NCBI GenBank assembly: GCA_046758085.1 | Contig: JBHHZP010000027.1 | Coordinates: forward strand, 1-32,524 | Direction: 5' to 3' | Length of the DNA: 32,524 bases | From: VRUB01 sp046758085 | Lineage (GTDB): Bacteria; Pseudomonadota; Gammaproteobacteria; Acidiferrobacterales; SPGG2 | Notes under the pieces: generated by a model | Database searches by the model: none | What the model was told of the DNA's origin: nothing | Seen by the model: the letters and a program-made list of their open reading frames with translations, nothing else | Shown here: positions 8,492 to 16,368 of the stretch, one piece after another | Layout of the letters: each line of letters opens with the position of its first letter | Numbering within the stretch: the first letter of the stretch is position 1 | Program-made: the position numbers and the translations under genes

Positions 8492-8827
8492 ATGACGAAC
8501 TTGGTCGAAATGAACCAGAGCGCCGAAGAGGCCTCGCGCCTGTTGAAGGCGCTCGCCAACCCGGATCGCCTCCTCATCTTGTGTAACCTCGCAGAAGGTG
8601 AGCGCAATGTTACCGAGCTGGAGGATCTGCTCGAGATCCGGCAGCCGACGCTGTCACAGCAGCTTGCGCGGTTGCGCGCCGATCATCTCGTTGACACGCG
8701 CCGCGACGGTAAGGCCATTTACTATCGCCTGGCGAGCGCGGAGGCAAGCGCGGTGATTAAGCTGCTTTACGAGTTGTTCTGTGCCCCCGCCGCACAAAGC
8801 GCTAAAAGGGCTGCAAAGCAGGCCTAG
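8492..8827 (+). CDS. ArsR/SmtB-family regulator of the SqrR/BigR persulfide-sensing type
   Basis: From the ATG at 8492 this is a 111-residue winged-helix protein. The recognition region (LEIRQPTLSQQLARLR) and the wing (RRDGKAIYYRL) match the ArsR family closely. Two cysteines, Cys31 (LLILCNLAEGE) and Cys97 (LLYELFC), are 66 residues apart. This is the same spacing and context I recall for Cys41/Cys107 of SqrR and the homologous pair of BigR. In those proteins persulfide or polysulfide links the cysteines and releases DNA, derepressing sulfide-oxidation genes. By inference this protein senses reactive sulfur. An ATG at 8510 is an alternative start. The nearest candidate target in this window is soxW. 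The residues of metal-sensing ArsR sites are absent. Confidence 0.85.
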   Translation: MTNLVEMNQSAEEASRLLKALANPDRLLILCNLAEGERNVTELEDLLEIRQPTLSQQLARLRADHLVDTRRDGKAIYYRLASAEASAVIKLLYELFCAPAAQSAKRAAKQA

Positions 8828-9106
8828 CCGGTTGCCCGAGCGAGTCCCTCCCCACCGATTTTCGACCGGCCCCGCCCGTAAAGTACCGCCCCGGCCTCGG
8901 ATTCCCCCAGGTAGGCGCCAAGACGAAATTACCTGCAAGATTTACAATGTTTTGGCCGCGATCACGCATGGCGGGGCCGGGCACCATCGCTGCCGGTCGG
9001 GCGGTTGGCCGGCTCGCGGGTCGTGTGATCCACATAAAAAGACGGCGCGCGAGGCACGGTGCCTGGTGCTGCTCCGTTGCCCGGCGACACCAGGAGCAAC
9101 AGCGAA

Positions 9107-10672
9107 ATGAATGACAGTCAGATCATCACCCGGCGTGTCGGATACGGCGTGGCTCTGTTTTTGTCTTCGGCAGGCGCATTAGTTATCGAAATCGTAGCAG
9201 GCCGGATGCTCGCTCCCTACATCGGTATGTCGCTGTACACCTGGACTGCAATTATCGCGACTGTGTTGGCCGGCCTCTCAGTGGGTCACTGGATTGGCGG
9301 CGAGCTCAGCAACGGCACTCACACCAGAACCCGTCGTGTGCTTGCAGCCGCCATGTGGCTAGCGGCAAGCAGCGCCGCAGGTAGTCTGTTGCTTATCCGA
9401 CTGCTGTCGCCGGCGATTCTCGGGGCCGGCCTCGACCCGATTGTGGCCATTATCCTTCTCGCCGCGTCATTGTTTTTCCTTCCTAGTCTGTTTGTCGGCG
9501 TGGTCTCGCCAGCCCTGACCAAGCTCGCGGTCGATGATGCCCCCCATAGCGCCGGCCGGGTAATTGGACAGATGTACGCCGTGAGCGCCATAGGAAGCAT
9601 CGTCGGCACGCTGGGCGCGGGCTATGTATTTATTTCATGGATCGGATCAATCGGAACGATGCTCGTAGTAGCCGCCGTGTTCGCCTCGCTGGGCGCCATA
9701 CTGGCGCTGAGCGCCCGGCTATCACGCCTCAGCTTGAGCGCGTTATCCATTATCACGGTCGCAACGGTTGTGGCCGGCGTCACCGCCGGCCAACGTGTGG
9801 CGGCATTTGTAAGCCCCTGCACGGAAGAGAGCAACTACTATTGCATCCGTGTGATCGACTACACCTTCGATTCCGGACGCCCCTCTGCGCTCATGGTGCT
9901 GGACCACATGGGCCATGGCATCAATGATCGCGATGACCCTACTCGTCTTCACACCTCGTATGTCGAGCTGGTCGACGAGCTGCTGCGAGCGCGGGGCGGC
10001 TCGGCCGAAGCCTTCTCCGCCTTCTTTATCGGCGGCGGCGCGTACACCTTGCCACGCGCGTGGAGCGCCGCATTTCCGCGGGCTGCGCTCACTGTAGCGG
10101 AAGTCGATCCCGCCGTAACGCGCGTTGCGCGTGAACATATGTGGCTCGATGCGGCACCCAACTTGACGATCGAGCACGAGGACGCCCGCATGCTGTTGCA
10201 GTCCATGCCGTCGCAAAGGCAGTTCGATGTCATTGTCGGTGATGCGTTTCACGACATTTCCGTTCCGGCACATCTGGTCACGCGGGAGTTCGCGAGTGAG
10301 GTTCATGGCCGGTTAGCCCTCCACGGTTTCTATGCACTCACCGTCATTGACCACTCGCGCAAGCCACTGTTCCTGTTCAGCTCAGTTCGCACGCTACTCG
10401 AAGTCTTTCCCAAGGTGGAGGTATGGGTGGATTCGCGGCAGATGGCGGCAGGCGGCAGATTGACCTTTCTTGTTCTCGCAACCAATGAATCCACAACAGC
10501 CAGCAGGATAACTTCGCGCCCCACCGCGGAACCTGAGGCCCAACGTGTGTGGTTGCGCTGGCCACCACGCAGACTTATGCGAGCGATCGAAGCAAGTGCA
10601 ACACCGGTGCTGACGGACGACTACGCACCCGTGGATCGGCTGATGTTCCCGGTGCTAAAAGAGGATCTGTGA
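9107..10672 (+). CDS. Membrane-fused spermidine-synthase-like protein
   Basis: The 521-residue protein combines an N-terminal membrane domain with a C-terminal spermidine-synthase-like Rossmann domain. The membrane part spans about residues 10-215, with roughly seven helices starting LFLSSAGALVIEIVAGRMLAP. The Rossmann part has FFIGGGAYTLPRAW as the nucleotide-binding glycine loop, VAEVDPAVTRVAREHM as the acidic strand and DVIVGDAFHDISVPAHLVT. This architecture is known as fused MFS/spermidine synthase. The cofactor is probably S-adenosylmethionine or its decarboxylated form. Whether it makes a polyamine is not shown by the sequence. The start is set by AGGAG at 9092-9096 before the ATG at 9107. 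A small secreted helical protein follows after 76 bases. Confidence 0.85.
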   Translation: MNDSQIITRRVGYGVALFLSSAGALVIEIVAGRMLAPYIGMSLYTWTAIIATVLAGLSVGHWIGGELSNGTHTRTRRVLAAAMWLAASSAAGSLLLIRLLSPAILGAGLDPIVAIILLAASLFFLPSLFVGVVSPALTKLAVDDAPHSAGRVIGQMYAVSAIGSIVGTLGAGYVFISWIGSIGTMLVVAAVFASLGAILALSARLSRLSLSALSIITVATVVAGVTAGQRVAAFVSPCTEESNYYCIRVIDYTFDSGRPSALMVLDHMGHGINDRDDPTRLHTSYVELVDELLRARGGSAEAFSAFFIGGGAYTLPRAWSAAFPRAALTVAEVDPAVTRVAREHMWLDAAPNLTIEHEDARMLLQSMPSQRQFDVIVGDAFHDISVPAHLVTREFASEVHGRLALHGFYALTVIDHSRKPLFLFSSVRTLLEVFPKVEVWVDSRQMAAGGRLTFLVLATNESTTASRITSRPTAEPEAQRVWLRWPPRRLMRAIEASATPVLTDDYAPVDRLMFPVLKEDL

Positions 10673-10748
10673 TTTTCGCCCGTACCGACCGCAAACCCGG
10701 TGACACATGAGACTAACGATGCCTGAGTACCGGCCCAAGGAGCACTAG

Positions 10749-11495
10749 ATGACTAAACGCGGATCGCTTGTTGTCGCAAGGCTGGTGTGGCTCGCCCTGG
10801 TAATAAGCATGCTGATACCCGCCCTCACGCGGGCGAACGATCTCGCCGACTTCAATACCGCTGTGGCTGAAGCCTATCGTCACTATCGGGCCGCCAGTTT
10901 CTACTTTCGCACCAAAAATTCCGGGGTTGCCGCCTTCGAACTCAAGCGCATGCAAATGAAGTGGCATACCATTATGGGGCGCTTCGCCGCCTCGCCACCG
11001 GATGCCTTTTCAGCGGACCCGCGGTGGAGCGTGTCCCTGGCCGAAATCAGCAACACCATCAACAAGGCGCTCGCCGCCGCCAATAGTGGCGATGTCGCTA
11101 CCGGCAACTCTGCCCTCGCCGAAATACAGCAAGCGCTGTCGGCCCTGCGCAAACGCAACTCGGTCCGGGTCTTCGCCGACAGCGTGGACGATCTTAATGC
11201 GGCAGTCGCTGCGCTATCATACTACGTGCAGCATCCGCCCAATTTCGACGCGACCGAGGAAAGGAATGAAATGAAGGGCGCCGCAGCAGTCGTTGCTTAT
11301 CTTGCACGGAAATGCCGGGACGAGGCCCCGCCCGCGTATCGCACAAACGAAGACTTCGCTCGGCTGATCGGGGAGATGCTAGAAGCGCTCGAGCAGATGA
11401 CCCAAGCGGTGGACCGCAAGGACCAAAAAGCCGCGATCGGTTATATCCGGGTCATCCGATCCTACAACGGCATGCTATCGTTGCGGTTTGGCTAG
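10749..11495 (+). CDS. Secreted all-helical protein of unknown function
   Basis: The ATG at 10749 is preceded by AAGGAG with good spacing. The 248-residue product has a Sec signal peptide (VVARLVWLALVISMLIPAL, cleavage near TRA-N). The mature part looks entirely alpha-helical, with long amphipathic helices such as ELKRMQMKWHTIMGRF and NSALAEIQQALSALRKRN. It could form one or two four-helix bundles. It has no heme motif, so although the fold may recall cytochrome c' it is not a c-type cytochrome. I do not recognise a family. It follows the membrane-fused spermidine-synthase-like gene on the same strand, which may be its operon partner. Confidence 0.7.
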   Translation: MTKRGSLVVARLVWLALVISMLIPALTRANDLADFNTAVAEAYRHYRAASFYFRTKNSGVAAFELKRMQMKWHTIMGRFAASPPDAFSADPRWSVSLAEISNTINKALAAANSGDVATGNSALAEIQQALSALRKRNSVRVFADSVDDLNAAVAALSYYVQHPPNFDATEERNEMKGAAAVVAYLARKCRDEAPPAYRTNEDFARLIGEMLEALEQMTQAVDRKDQKAAIGYIRVIRSYNGMLSLRFG

Positions 11496-11556
11496 CCCGA
11501 CTATCGCCCTAACTCACACCAGAGACCGCAAAGATCGCAGAGAAAATCCCAAGCCT

Positions 11557-11616
11557 TCGGGTGCGAGAACCCGATTAGAATATTCGCCGGTAGGTGACAC
11601 AACTAATGCAGTTGTG
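11557..11616. repeat. Structured intergenic repeat, copy B (three small hairpins)
   Basis: This repeats the arrangement at 57-104. H1 is TCGGGT-gcgaga-ACCCGA (11557-11574). H2 is CGCC-GGTA-GGTG (11585-11596), in which a G-U pair replaces a Watson-Crick pair in RNA form. H3 is CACAACT-aatgc-AGTTGTG (11598-11616). The stem sequences differ from copy A but the pairing and the loops of H1 and H2 are kept. It fills the 163-base gap between the secreted helical protein gene and the convergent ccdA gene. Just upstream, two 9-base units of the type CGCAAAGAT/CGCAGAGAA occur at about 11527-11544. Confidence 0.6.
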
Positions 11617-11658
11617 CGCCGCACTCACCACTATTATTCGGACCAAGGCTCGATGCGT

Positions 11659-12402
11659 TTAGCCGACGGTGCCGAGTGAGGGAAACGCCTCGAGCAACCA
11701 ATAAGCGACATCGGCCATCGAGCCGGTCAAGAACAATACCCCCGTGAGCACCAGCAGGCCGCCCATCAATTGCTCGACACGGCGAACGTGGGTGCGGAAT
11801 CGTCCCATGAATCTCATGAACGGACCCGCTGCCAGTGCGGCCGCCAGGAACGGCAGACCAATCCCGACAGCATAGGCAGCCAGCAAGCTCGCGCCACGCC
11901 ATGCCGTGTCCTCACTGGCCGCGACGAACAAGATCGTCGCCAGCATCGGTCCCACACACGGTGTCCAACCGAACGCGAATGCCAGACCGACTACGTAGGC
12001 GCCTACCATACCCGCCGGTCGCTGCGCTATATGAAAACGCGCCTCCCGATACAGCAGGGGTATACGCAATACACCGAGAAAGTGCAGACCGAGAAGAATA
12101 ATCACCACGCCGGCCACGTACCCCAGCACATTCAGATATGCCGTGACGATCTGGCCAAACACGGTTGCGGTTGCGCCGAGGGCGACGAACACCGTAGTGA
12201 AACCGAGCACAAACGCCAGCGCCGCCAGCATCACCCGCCCGGCCGCGACAGGCACCGCAGCGCCCCCTTCGGTCAGTTGCTCCATGGTGATCCCGGCCAG
12301 GAAGCAAAGATAGGGAGGGACCAACGGCAACACACACGGGGAAAGAAAGCTGAGCAGACCCGCCAGCACGGCGCCTGCATGAGATACGTCGAACCCGCCC
12401 AC
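11659..12402 (-). CDS. ccdA: CcdA/SoxV-like thiol-disulfide transporter
   Basis: The 247-residue integral membrane protein has about six hydrophobic helices and the CcdA/DsbD-beta signature. Cys23 lies in LLSFLSPCVLPLVPPYLC and Cys149 in FGWTPCVGP. These two cysteines carry reducing equivalents from cytoplasmic thioredoxin across the membrane. It starts with GTG at 12402, only 24 bases after soxB, so it is probably the last gene of soxXYZAB. In Sox systems the homologue SoxV feeds electrons to SoxW, which keeps SoxY active; that role is inferred here from position. It could also serve cytochrome c maturation, needed for SoxXA hemes. Confidence 0.88.
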   Translation of the reverse strand: MGGFDVSHAGAVLAGLLSFLSPCVLPLVPPYLCFLAGITMEQLTEGGAAVPVAAGRVMLAALAFVLGFTTVFVALGATATVFGQIVTAYLNVLGYVAGVVIILLGLHFLGVLRIPLLYREARFHIAQRPAGMVGAYVVGLAFAFGWTPCVGPMLATILFVAASEDTAWRGASLLAAYAVGIGLPFLAAALAAGPFMRFMGRFRTHVRRVEQLMGGLLVLTGVLFLTGSMADVAYWLLEAFPSLGTVG

Positions 12403-12426
12403 GGCCGCCTCTGTCCGGGTCTGGCG

Positions 12427-14115
12427 CTAGGCGCCGACAATCTGGATAGCGGTATTTTCTTCGATCGAAACTACCTTCTTGCGCTCGATGTAGCGCGTAA
12501 CCACATCGTACACGGGTGGACCTTCTGCCCCTTCGTTCACCGATGCCCAACCGCTGACGACATACTTGTGTTTCGGGTCGATAGGCTGCCCGGTCTTGAG
12601 CAACGTCATATCGGAGATTCGTGAGCCGATGGTCTCGCGAATATTGATGCGATAGCCCATGCCGCCAACCCGCACCATGTCGCCGCCCTGCTGATAGTAC
12701 GGATCCGGGTTGAACAAATTGTCCGCGACGTCTTCCAGGATAAGCTTGAGCTGCTCACCCGTCATTTCCACACGATAGGCACTCGGGTAGGTGATCGAAG
12801 TCTGGCTAAAGACATCGTCTACGGTGATCTCCTGCCCAGGCAGCAACGTCGCGCCCCAGCGGAAACCAGGGGACAGCGCGATTTGCGCGTCGCGCTCATG
12901 CATCAGCGCATTGCAGATGAGGTCATCGAAGGTACCGTTGAAGTTACCGCGACGATAAAGCAACGTGTCGGTGCGGCCCAGAACCCGGCTTATCTGGGCC
13001 GCGTGCGGTGCGCGGATCTTCTTTACGAGCGCGGCCGTCGCCGGGTCGGGCGTTATCACCTCCGAGAACACCGGGATCAGCCGGTAACGATAATCGGTAA
13101 TCTGCCCGCGCTTGACCTTGAGGTCGAGCCGGGAAAGAAACTTGCCGTGCGATCCCGATGCGATCAGAAGCGTCTTACCCACCTTGACGACCACCGGTAA
13201 TGCGTCGTGGGTATGGCCCGTCAGAATCACATCGATGCCCTTTACTCGCCCCGCGAGCTTGCGATCGACGTCAAACCCGTTGTGGCTCAAAAGCACAACC
13301 AGCTCGGCACCCTTTTTGCGCGCGCTGGCGACATGCTCGCGCACGCGGTCTTCGCGGATCCCGAACGACCAGTTCGGCATCTTGTAGCGCGGGTTGGCCA
13401 CCGGCGTGTACGGAAATGCCTGCCCGATGACACCGATCTTCACGCCGCCGCGTTCGAAGTAGCTGATCGCATCGAAGACGGGTTCCTCCCATTGCGTATC
13501 CATGACGTTGCCGGCGAGGAAGGGAAACTCGAGGCGCTCCTTGAGCTCGAGCACCCGCGCCTCCCCATAGGTGAACTCCCAGTGCGCCGTCATAACATCG
13601 CATCCCAGGGCGTTCATCACGTCGACCATGTCGGCACCCTGATACTGCAAAGACGTGTACGAGCCTTGCCAAGTGTCCCCGCCGTCCAAAAAAAGCGTGT
13701 TCCGGGGGCGTTGGGCGCGTATCGCGTTGATGAGCGTGGCCACGCGATCGACCCCGCCGATGCGGCCGTAGGACTTCGCCAGGCCGACAAAGTCCTCGCT
13801 GGTGAGTGCGTACGCCGCGGCCGAGTCGGCCGGCACGCCGAATCGTGTCAGGAAGGCCTTGCCCGTGACATGCGGCGGTTGCCCGCGCGCATCCCCCACC
13901 CCGAGGTTCACCGACGGCTCGCGGAAATACAGCGGTACCACCTGGGCGTGGATATCAGCGATATGCAGCAGTGTCACCTGCCCCAGCGACTCAAACCGCA
14001 GCAAATCGGTCTGGGTAATCGTCTGGCGCGCAGCGGCACGGCTAAGGCGCGCGGGCAAACCCGTGAAGACCGTTGTGGCGAGCGCTACCTGTAGAAAGTC
14101 ACGGCGCGTCAACAT
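12427..14115 (-). CDS. soxB: SoxB, periplasmic thiosulfohydrolase
   Basis: SoxB removes the sulfone as sulfate from the sulfur substrate carried on SoxY. The 562-residue length is normal. The N-terminus is a twin-arginine-like signal (TRRDFLQVALATTVF). The 5'-nucleotidase-like metallophosphoesterase domain shows the di-manganese motifs HIADIHAQ, LDGGDTWQGS, the SoxB-typical AHWEFTYGE, LLSHNGFDVD and LTGHTHD. The C-terminal nucleotidase-like domain has FRWGATLLPGQEIT and the GGDMVRVGGMGY region. It follows soxA after 76 bases that contain a strong hairpin, and has the ribosome site GAGGTG. The ccdA gene follows directly. Confidence 0.96.
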   Translation of the reverse strand: MLTRRDFLQVALATTVFTGLPARLSRAAARQTITQTDLLRFESLGQVTLLHIADIHAQVVPLYFREPSVNLGVGDARGQPPHVTGKAFLTRFGVPADSAAAYALTSEDFVGLAKSYGRIGGVDRVATLINAIRAQRPRNTLFLDGGDTWQGSYTSLQYQGADMVDVMNALGCDVMTAHWEFTYGEARVLELKERLEFPFLAGNVMDTQWEEPVFDAISYFERGGVKIGVIGQAFPYTPVANPRYKMPNWSFGIREDRVREHVASARKKGAELVVLLSHNGFDVDRKLAGRVKGIDVILTGHTHDALPVVVKVGKTLLIASGSHGKFLSRLDLKVKRGQITDYRYRLIPVFSEVITPDPATAALVKKIRAPHAAQISRVLGRTDTLLYRRGNFNGTFDDLICNALMHERDAQIALSPGFRWGATLLPGQEITVDDVFSQTSITYPSAYRVEMTGEQLKLILEDVADNLFNPDPYYQQGGDMVRVGGMGYRINIRETIGSRISDMTLLKTGQPIDPKHKYVVSGWASVNEGAEGPPVYDVVTRYIERKKVVSIEENTAIQIVGA

Positions 14116-14138
14116 GCCTGCACCTCAAAAAGTAAAGA

Positions 14139-14167
14139 GGGGGAATGCACGGGAAATGCATTCCCCC
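14139..14167 (-). terminator. Intercistronic hairpin between soxA and soxB (attenuator or processing site)
   Basis: An 11-bp perfect stem (14139-14149 with 14157-14167, GGGGGAATGCA and its complement) encloses a 7-base loop. Read in the direction of transcription it is followed by TCTTTACTTTTT, so it resembles an intrinsic terminator with an imperfect T-tract. It is placed directly after soxA and just before the soxB ribosome site. It could attenuate soxB-ccdA transcription or protect the soxXYZA message from 3' decay. Confidence 0.7.
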
Positions 14168-14191
14168 CATGAAGCGACTCGAACAGAGGAG

Positions 14192-14992
14192 CTACATCCG
14201 CACGCCGGGCGTCTCGACTGGAAGGCCACGGCTGCGCCAAGCGAGGTACAGTTCCAGGTTTACGTACTCATCGGCCCCGTAGGGATAAGGCTTCGCGCGC
14301 ACCTGCTTGTTGCAACCCCGGAAGCGCCGGTGCAGCGAGCCTAGCTTCTGCCACTTCAGACGATACAACGGGAAAGCGTTACTCTGCCCCTGGCTCAAAC
14401 GGTTCGCCCGGATCATCTTGCCCGGGCTCTGCACATGGCAGTTCATACAAGCCATGTCGAGCTGGCCGCGGCGCTGAAAGTAGAACGCTTTACCCTTCTC
14501 GAAGAACGGAGCCGCCGGCCCCTTGATCTTCGGTTTCACACGACGACCGCGAGACTGATTCTTAACATAAGCGGTCATGGCGAGGAGTGGCGATGACTCA
14601 TACTTCCACGGCTTCGCTTTCATGCGTTCCACGCGGCATTGATTGATCCGCTGCTCGACGTTCATCAACTTGCCCACATCCTCCTCGTACACCGGATAGG
14701 TCGCGCCCACCTTCTTCATGCTCTTGGCCGCATCCTGGTGGCACGAGGCACAGGACTTACCGGCCTCCCCGTCCACCTTGGACCAAAGCTCTTCGCCCTG
14801 CTGCACCCACAGGAAAGCCGGATTGGCGAAGTCATCGTCTTGCATTGCGCGCGTCTCCGGCGTCGAAAAAGTGTAACCGCTGCGCTTGCCCTTGACCTCG
14901 TACTTGCCCCACTTCTCACCGGTGAGCGCCGTTCCGGTTATACCGGCCGTTAGTACAAAAAACGATATCGTTATCAACGATTTATAGCGCAT
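14192..14992 (-). CDS. soxA: SoxA, diheme c-type cytochrome of the SoxAX complex
   Basis: SoxA with SoxX joins thiosulfate oxidatively to the SoxY cysteine in the periplasm. The 266-residue protein has a Sec signal peptide and two heme c sites, CASCH at 81-85 and CMNCH at 182-186. Cys119 (INQCRVERM) is the expected axial ligand of the first heme. Cys227 in RFRGCNKQVRAKP is the cysteine that in characterised SoxA proteins is persulfidated and ligates the active-site heme. It therefore belongs to the diheme SoxA type. The gap from soxZ is 18 bases. A hairpin follows before soxB. Confidence 0.96.
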   Translation of the reverse strand: MRYKSLITISFFVLTAGITGTALTGEKWGKYEVKGKRSGYTFSTPETRAMQDDDFANPAFLWVQQGEELWSKVDGEAGKSCASCHQDAAKSMKKVGATYPVYEEDVGKLMNVEQRINQCRVERMKAKPWKYESSPLLAMTAYVKNQSRGRRVKPKIKGPAAPFFEKGKAFYFQRRGQLDMACMNCHVQSPGKMIRANRLSQGQSNAFPLYRLKWQKLGSLHRRFRGCNKQVRAKPYPYGADEYVNLELYLAWRSRGLPVETPGVRM

Positions 14993-15010
14993 CGTGCTAG
15001 CCCCCTGTGG

Positions 15011-15334
15011 TCATAACACCTTGATTGGAGCGGTGGTCTTGTACACCTTGCCGTCGTCATCCACCCAGGTGAACTCCAACTGACCGCTCTCGGTAGCGGT
15101 AGTATAAAACGCCATATACGGGTTGGCCGAGATCGCCGGATAGAAATCAGCGCTGAATATCTCTTCGCCATTGTACTTAACGACAAACTTATTGATGATC
15201 TTTCGCGGTATCTTCTTGCCGGTCTTTTTGTCCTTGCGCTGGCCAGATTCCATCTTGTGAGGCATCAGTGTCTTGATCTGAAACACTTCGCCCTTCCTGA
15301 CCTCTTTCGGTACTTTGACGCGGGGTTTAGCCAT
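15011..15334 (-). CDS. soxZ: SoxZ, sulfur carrier complex subunit
   Basis: SoxZ pairs with SoxY to form the periplasmic carrier that holds sulfur intermediates. The 107-residue product has the usual SoxZ features: PRVKVPKEVRKGEVFQIKTL at the start, the MPHKMESGQRKD segment, and the immunoglobulin-like C-terminal strands ending FTWVDDDGKVYKTTAPIKV. It has no signal peptide and is expected to be exported bound to the Tat-dependent SoxY. The start is fixed by GGAGGTG five bases before the ATG at 15334; a longer open frame upstream overlaps soxY and is not coding. Confidence 0.96.
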   Translation of the reverse strand: MAKPRVKVPKEVRKGEVFQIKTLMPHKMESGQRKDKKTGKKIPRKIINKFVVKYNGEEIFSADFYPAISANPYMAFYTTATESGQLEFTWVDDDGKVYKTTAPIKVL

Positions 15335-15356
15335 TACGCACCTCCATCTCTTGTAA

Positions 15357-15830
15357 TCATCCGCCGCAGCCGCCGATGGTGACCTTGACTTTGTCCTTGG
15401 CCATGTAGACCGATCCATCGCTCATCTGCGCCACCGCGATTATTTTCTGGGTCTTCAAGAGCCGTATTCGTGTGGATGCCTGTGCCTTGCCGCTGCGTGG
15501 CGTGAAGTGGAACGCGGCCACATTGGGCCGTGGGTTGCTTTCGGCGAACACGTACACTGCCTTAACGTAATCGTTCTTGGTCATGGGACTTTCGACGGAA
15601 AACGATATCGGCACCGTGTTTCCGTTTTCTGCAATCTGCGGCAGTGTCAGCTTGATTCGGCCTGACTTCAGCGTTTTGGTCCCGATGGCTTTTTTGATCG
15701 CCGCCTGCGTACTGGCGGCATCGGCGAACACCGGGCGTATGCCGGGGGCAATGCCAACCAGCGCGAGACCGCCGGCGCCTATCAACATCTGGCGGCGCGT
15801 ATAGGTTCGTGCGGGGCTGTTTTCACTCAT
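15357..15830 (-). CDS. soxY: SoxY, sulfur-binding carrier protein
   Basis: The 157-residue protein ends in GGCGG, the swinging arm whose cysteine covalently carries the sulfur intermediates. The N-terminus is a Tat signal (YTRRQMLIGAGGLALVG). The mature Ig-like domain has LTLPQIAENGNTVPISFSVE, typical of SoxY. The start is the ATG at 15830 with AGGAGG eight bases upstream; an in-frame GTG at 15836 is a weaker alternative. SoxZ follows after 22 bases and SoxX lies 82 bases upstream. Confidence 0.96.
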   Translation of the reverse strand: MSENSPARTYTRRQMLIGAGGLALVGIAPGIRPVFADAASTQAAIKKAIGTKTLKSGRIKLTLPQIAENGNTVPISFSVESPMTKNDYVKAVYVFAESNPRPNVAAFHFTPRSGKAQASTRIRLLKTQKIIAVAQMSDGSVYMAKDKVKVTIGGCGG

Positions 15831-15912
15831 GTACACATCCTCCTGCGAGTGGATAGTCTTTTGATGAGCATAGCGTCTAAAGACCGCGCGTTTGGCCTTA
15901 GCGGGGTCCGAT

Positions 15913-16368
15913 TCATTTGAGCGTCTTCAGGTAGGCCACAACATCCTCCACCTGTTGCGCCGTCAGAACTGTCTTACCCTGAAACTTCTTCATGACGCGA
16001 TGGAAACCTTGCGACTTGTAAAAGGACGGCATGATGGTCATCGGGTTGAACACCTTCGGGTCGACTATACGCAGTCGTATCTGCGCCTCGGTCAATCGCT
16101 TTCCAACCCCTGCGAGCGGTGGCCCGACGTTACCCTGAAACGGCTGGTCCGGGACCGGCATGACGTGACAGGCGAGGCAGTTGCCTAGCTTGCGATGGAT
16201 GGCGACCTTTTTCCCCCTGACAGGATCGCCGGGCTTACCGGTCAGAGATTTGGGGATTCCGTAGTTTTCGATCTTGTAACTAGGCGACTCTCCCGCGAGC
16301 GTGCTAATACCGAAAACAGCGGAAACTAAGGCGCCTAGAATAGAGGCCAGGAACGGTTTTTTCACCAC
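15913..16368 (-). CDS. soxX: SoxX, monoheme c-type cytochrome of the SoxAX complex
   Basis: SoxX partners SoxA and passes the electrons released during thiosulfate conjugation to the respiratory chain. The product has a signal peptide (LASILGALVSAVFGISTLAGE) and one heme c site, CLACH at about residues 64-68. The axial methionine is expected in PMTIMPSFY, about residue 113. The end, QVEDVVAYLKTLK, is normal for the family. The start is probably GTG at 16368 or 16365, because GGAGGAG lies just upstream; an ATG 69 bases further up would give an improbable extension before the signal. It is the first gene of soxXYZAB-ccdA. Confidence 0.94.
   Translation of the reverse strand: MVKKPFLASILGALVSAVFGISTLAGESPSYKIENYGIPKSLTGKPGDPVRGKKVAIHRKLGNCLACHVMPVPDQPFQGNVGPPLAGVGKRLTEAQIRLRIVDPKVFNPMTIMPSFYKSQGFHRVMKKFQGKTVLTAQQVEDVVAYLKTLK

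Noticed and set aside
9743..10306. Minus-strand frame opposite the spermidine-synthase-like gene
   Set aside because: It lies wholly within a recognised gene and has no domain or ribosome site.
13207..14094. Plus-strand 295-codon frame opposite soxB
   Set aside because: It lies entirely within soxB, has no recognisable domain, and its length is explained by high GC content.
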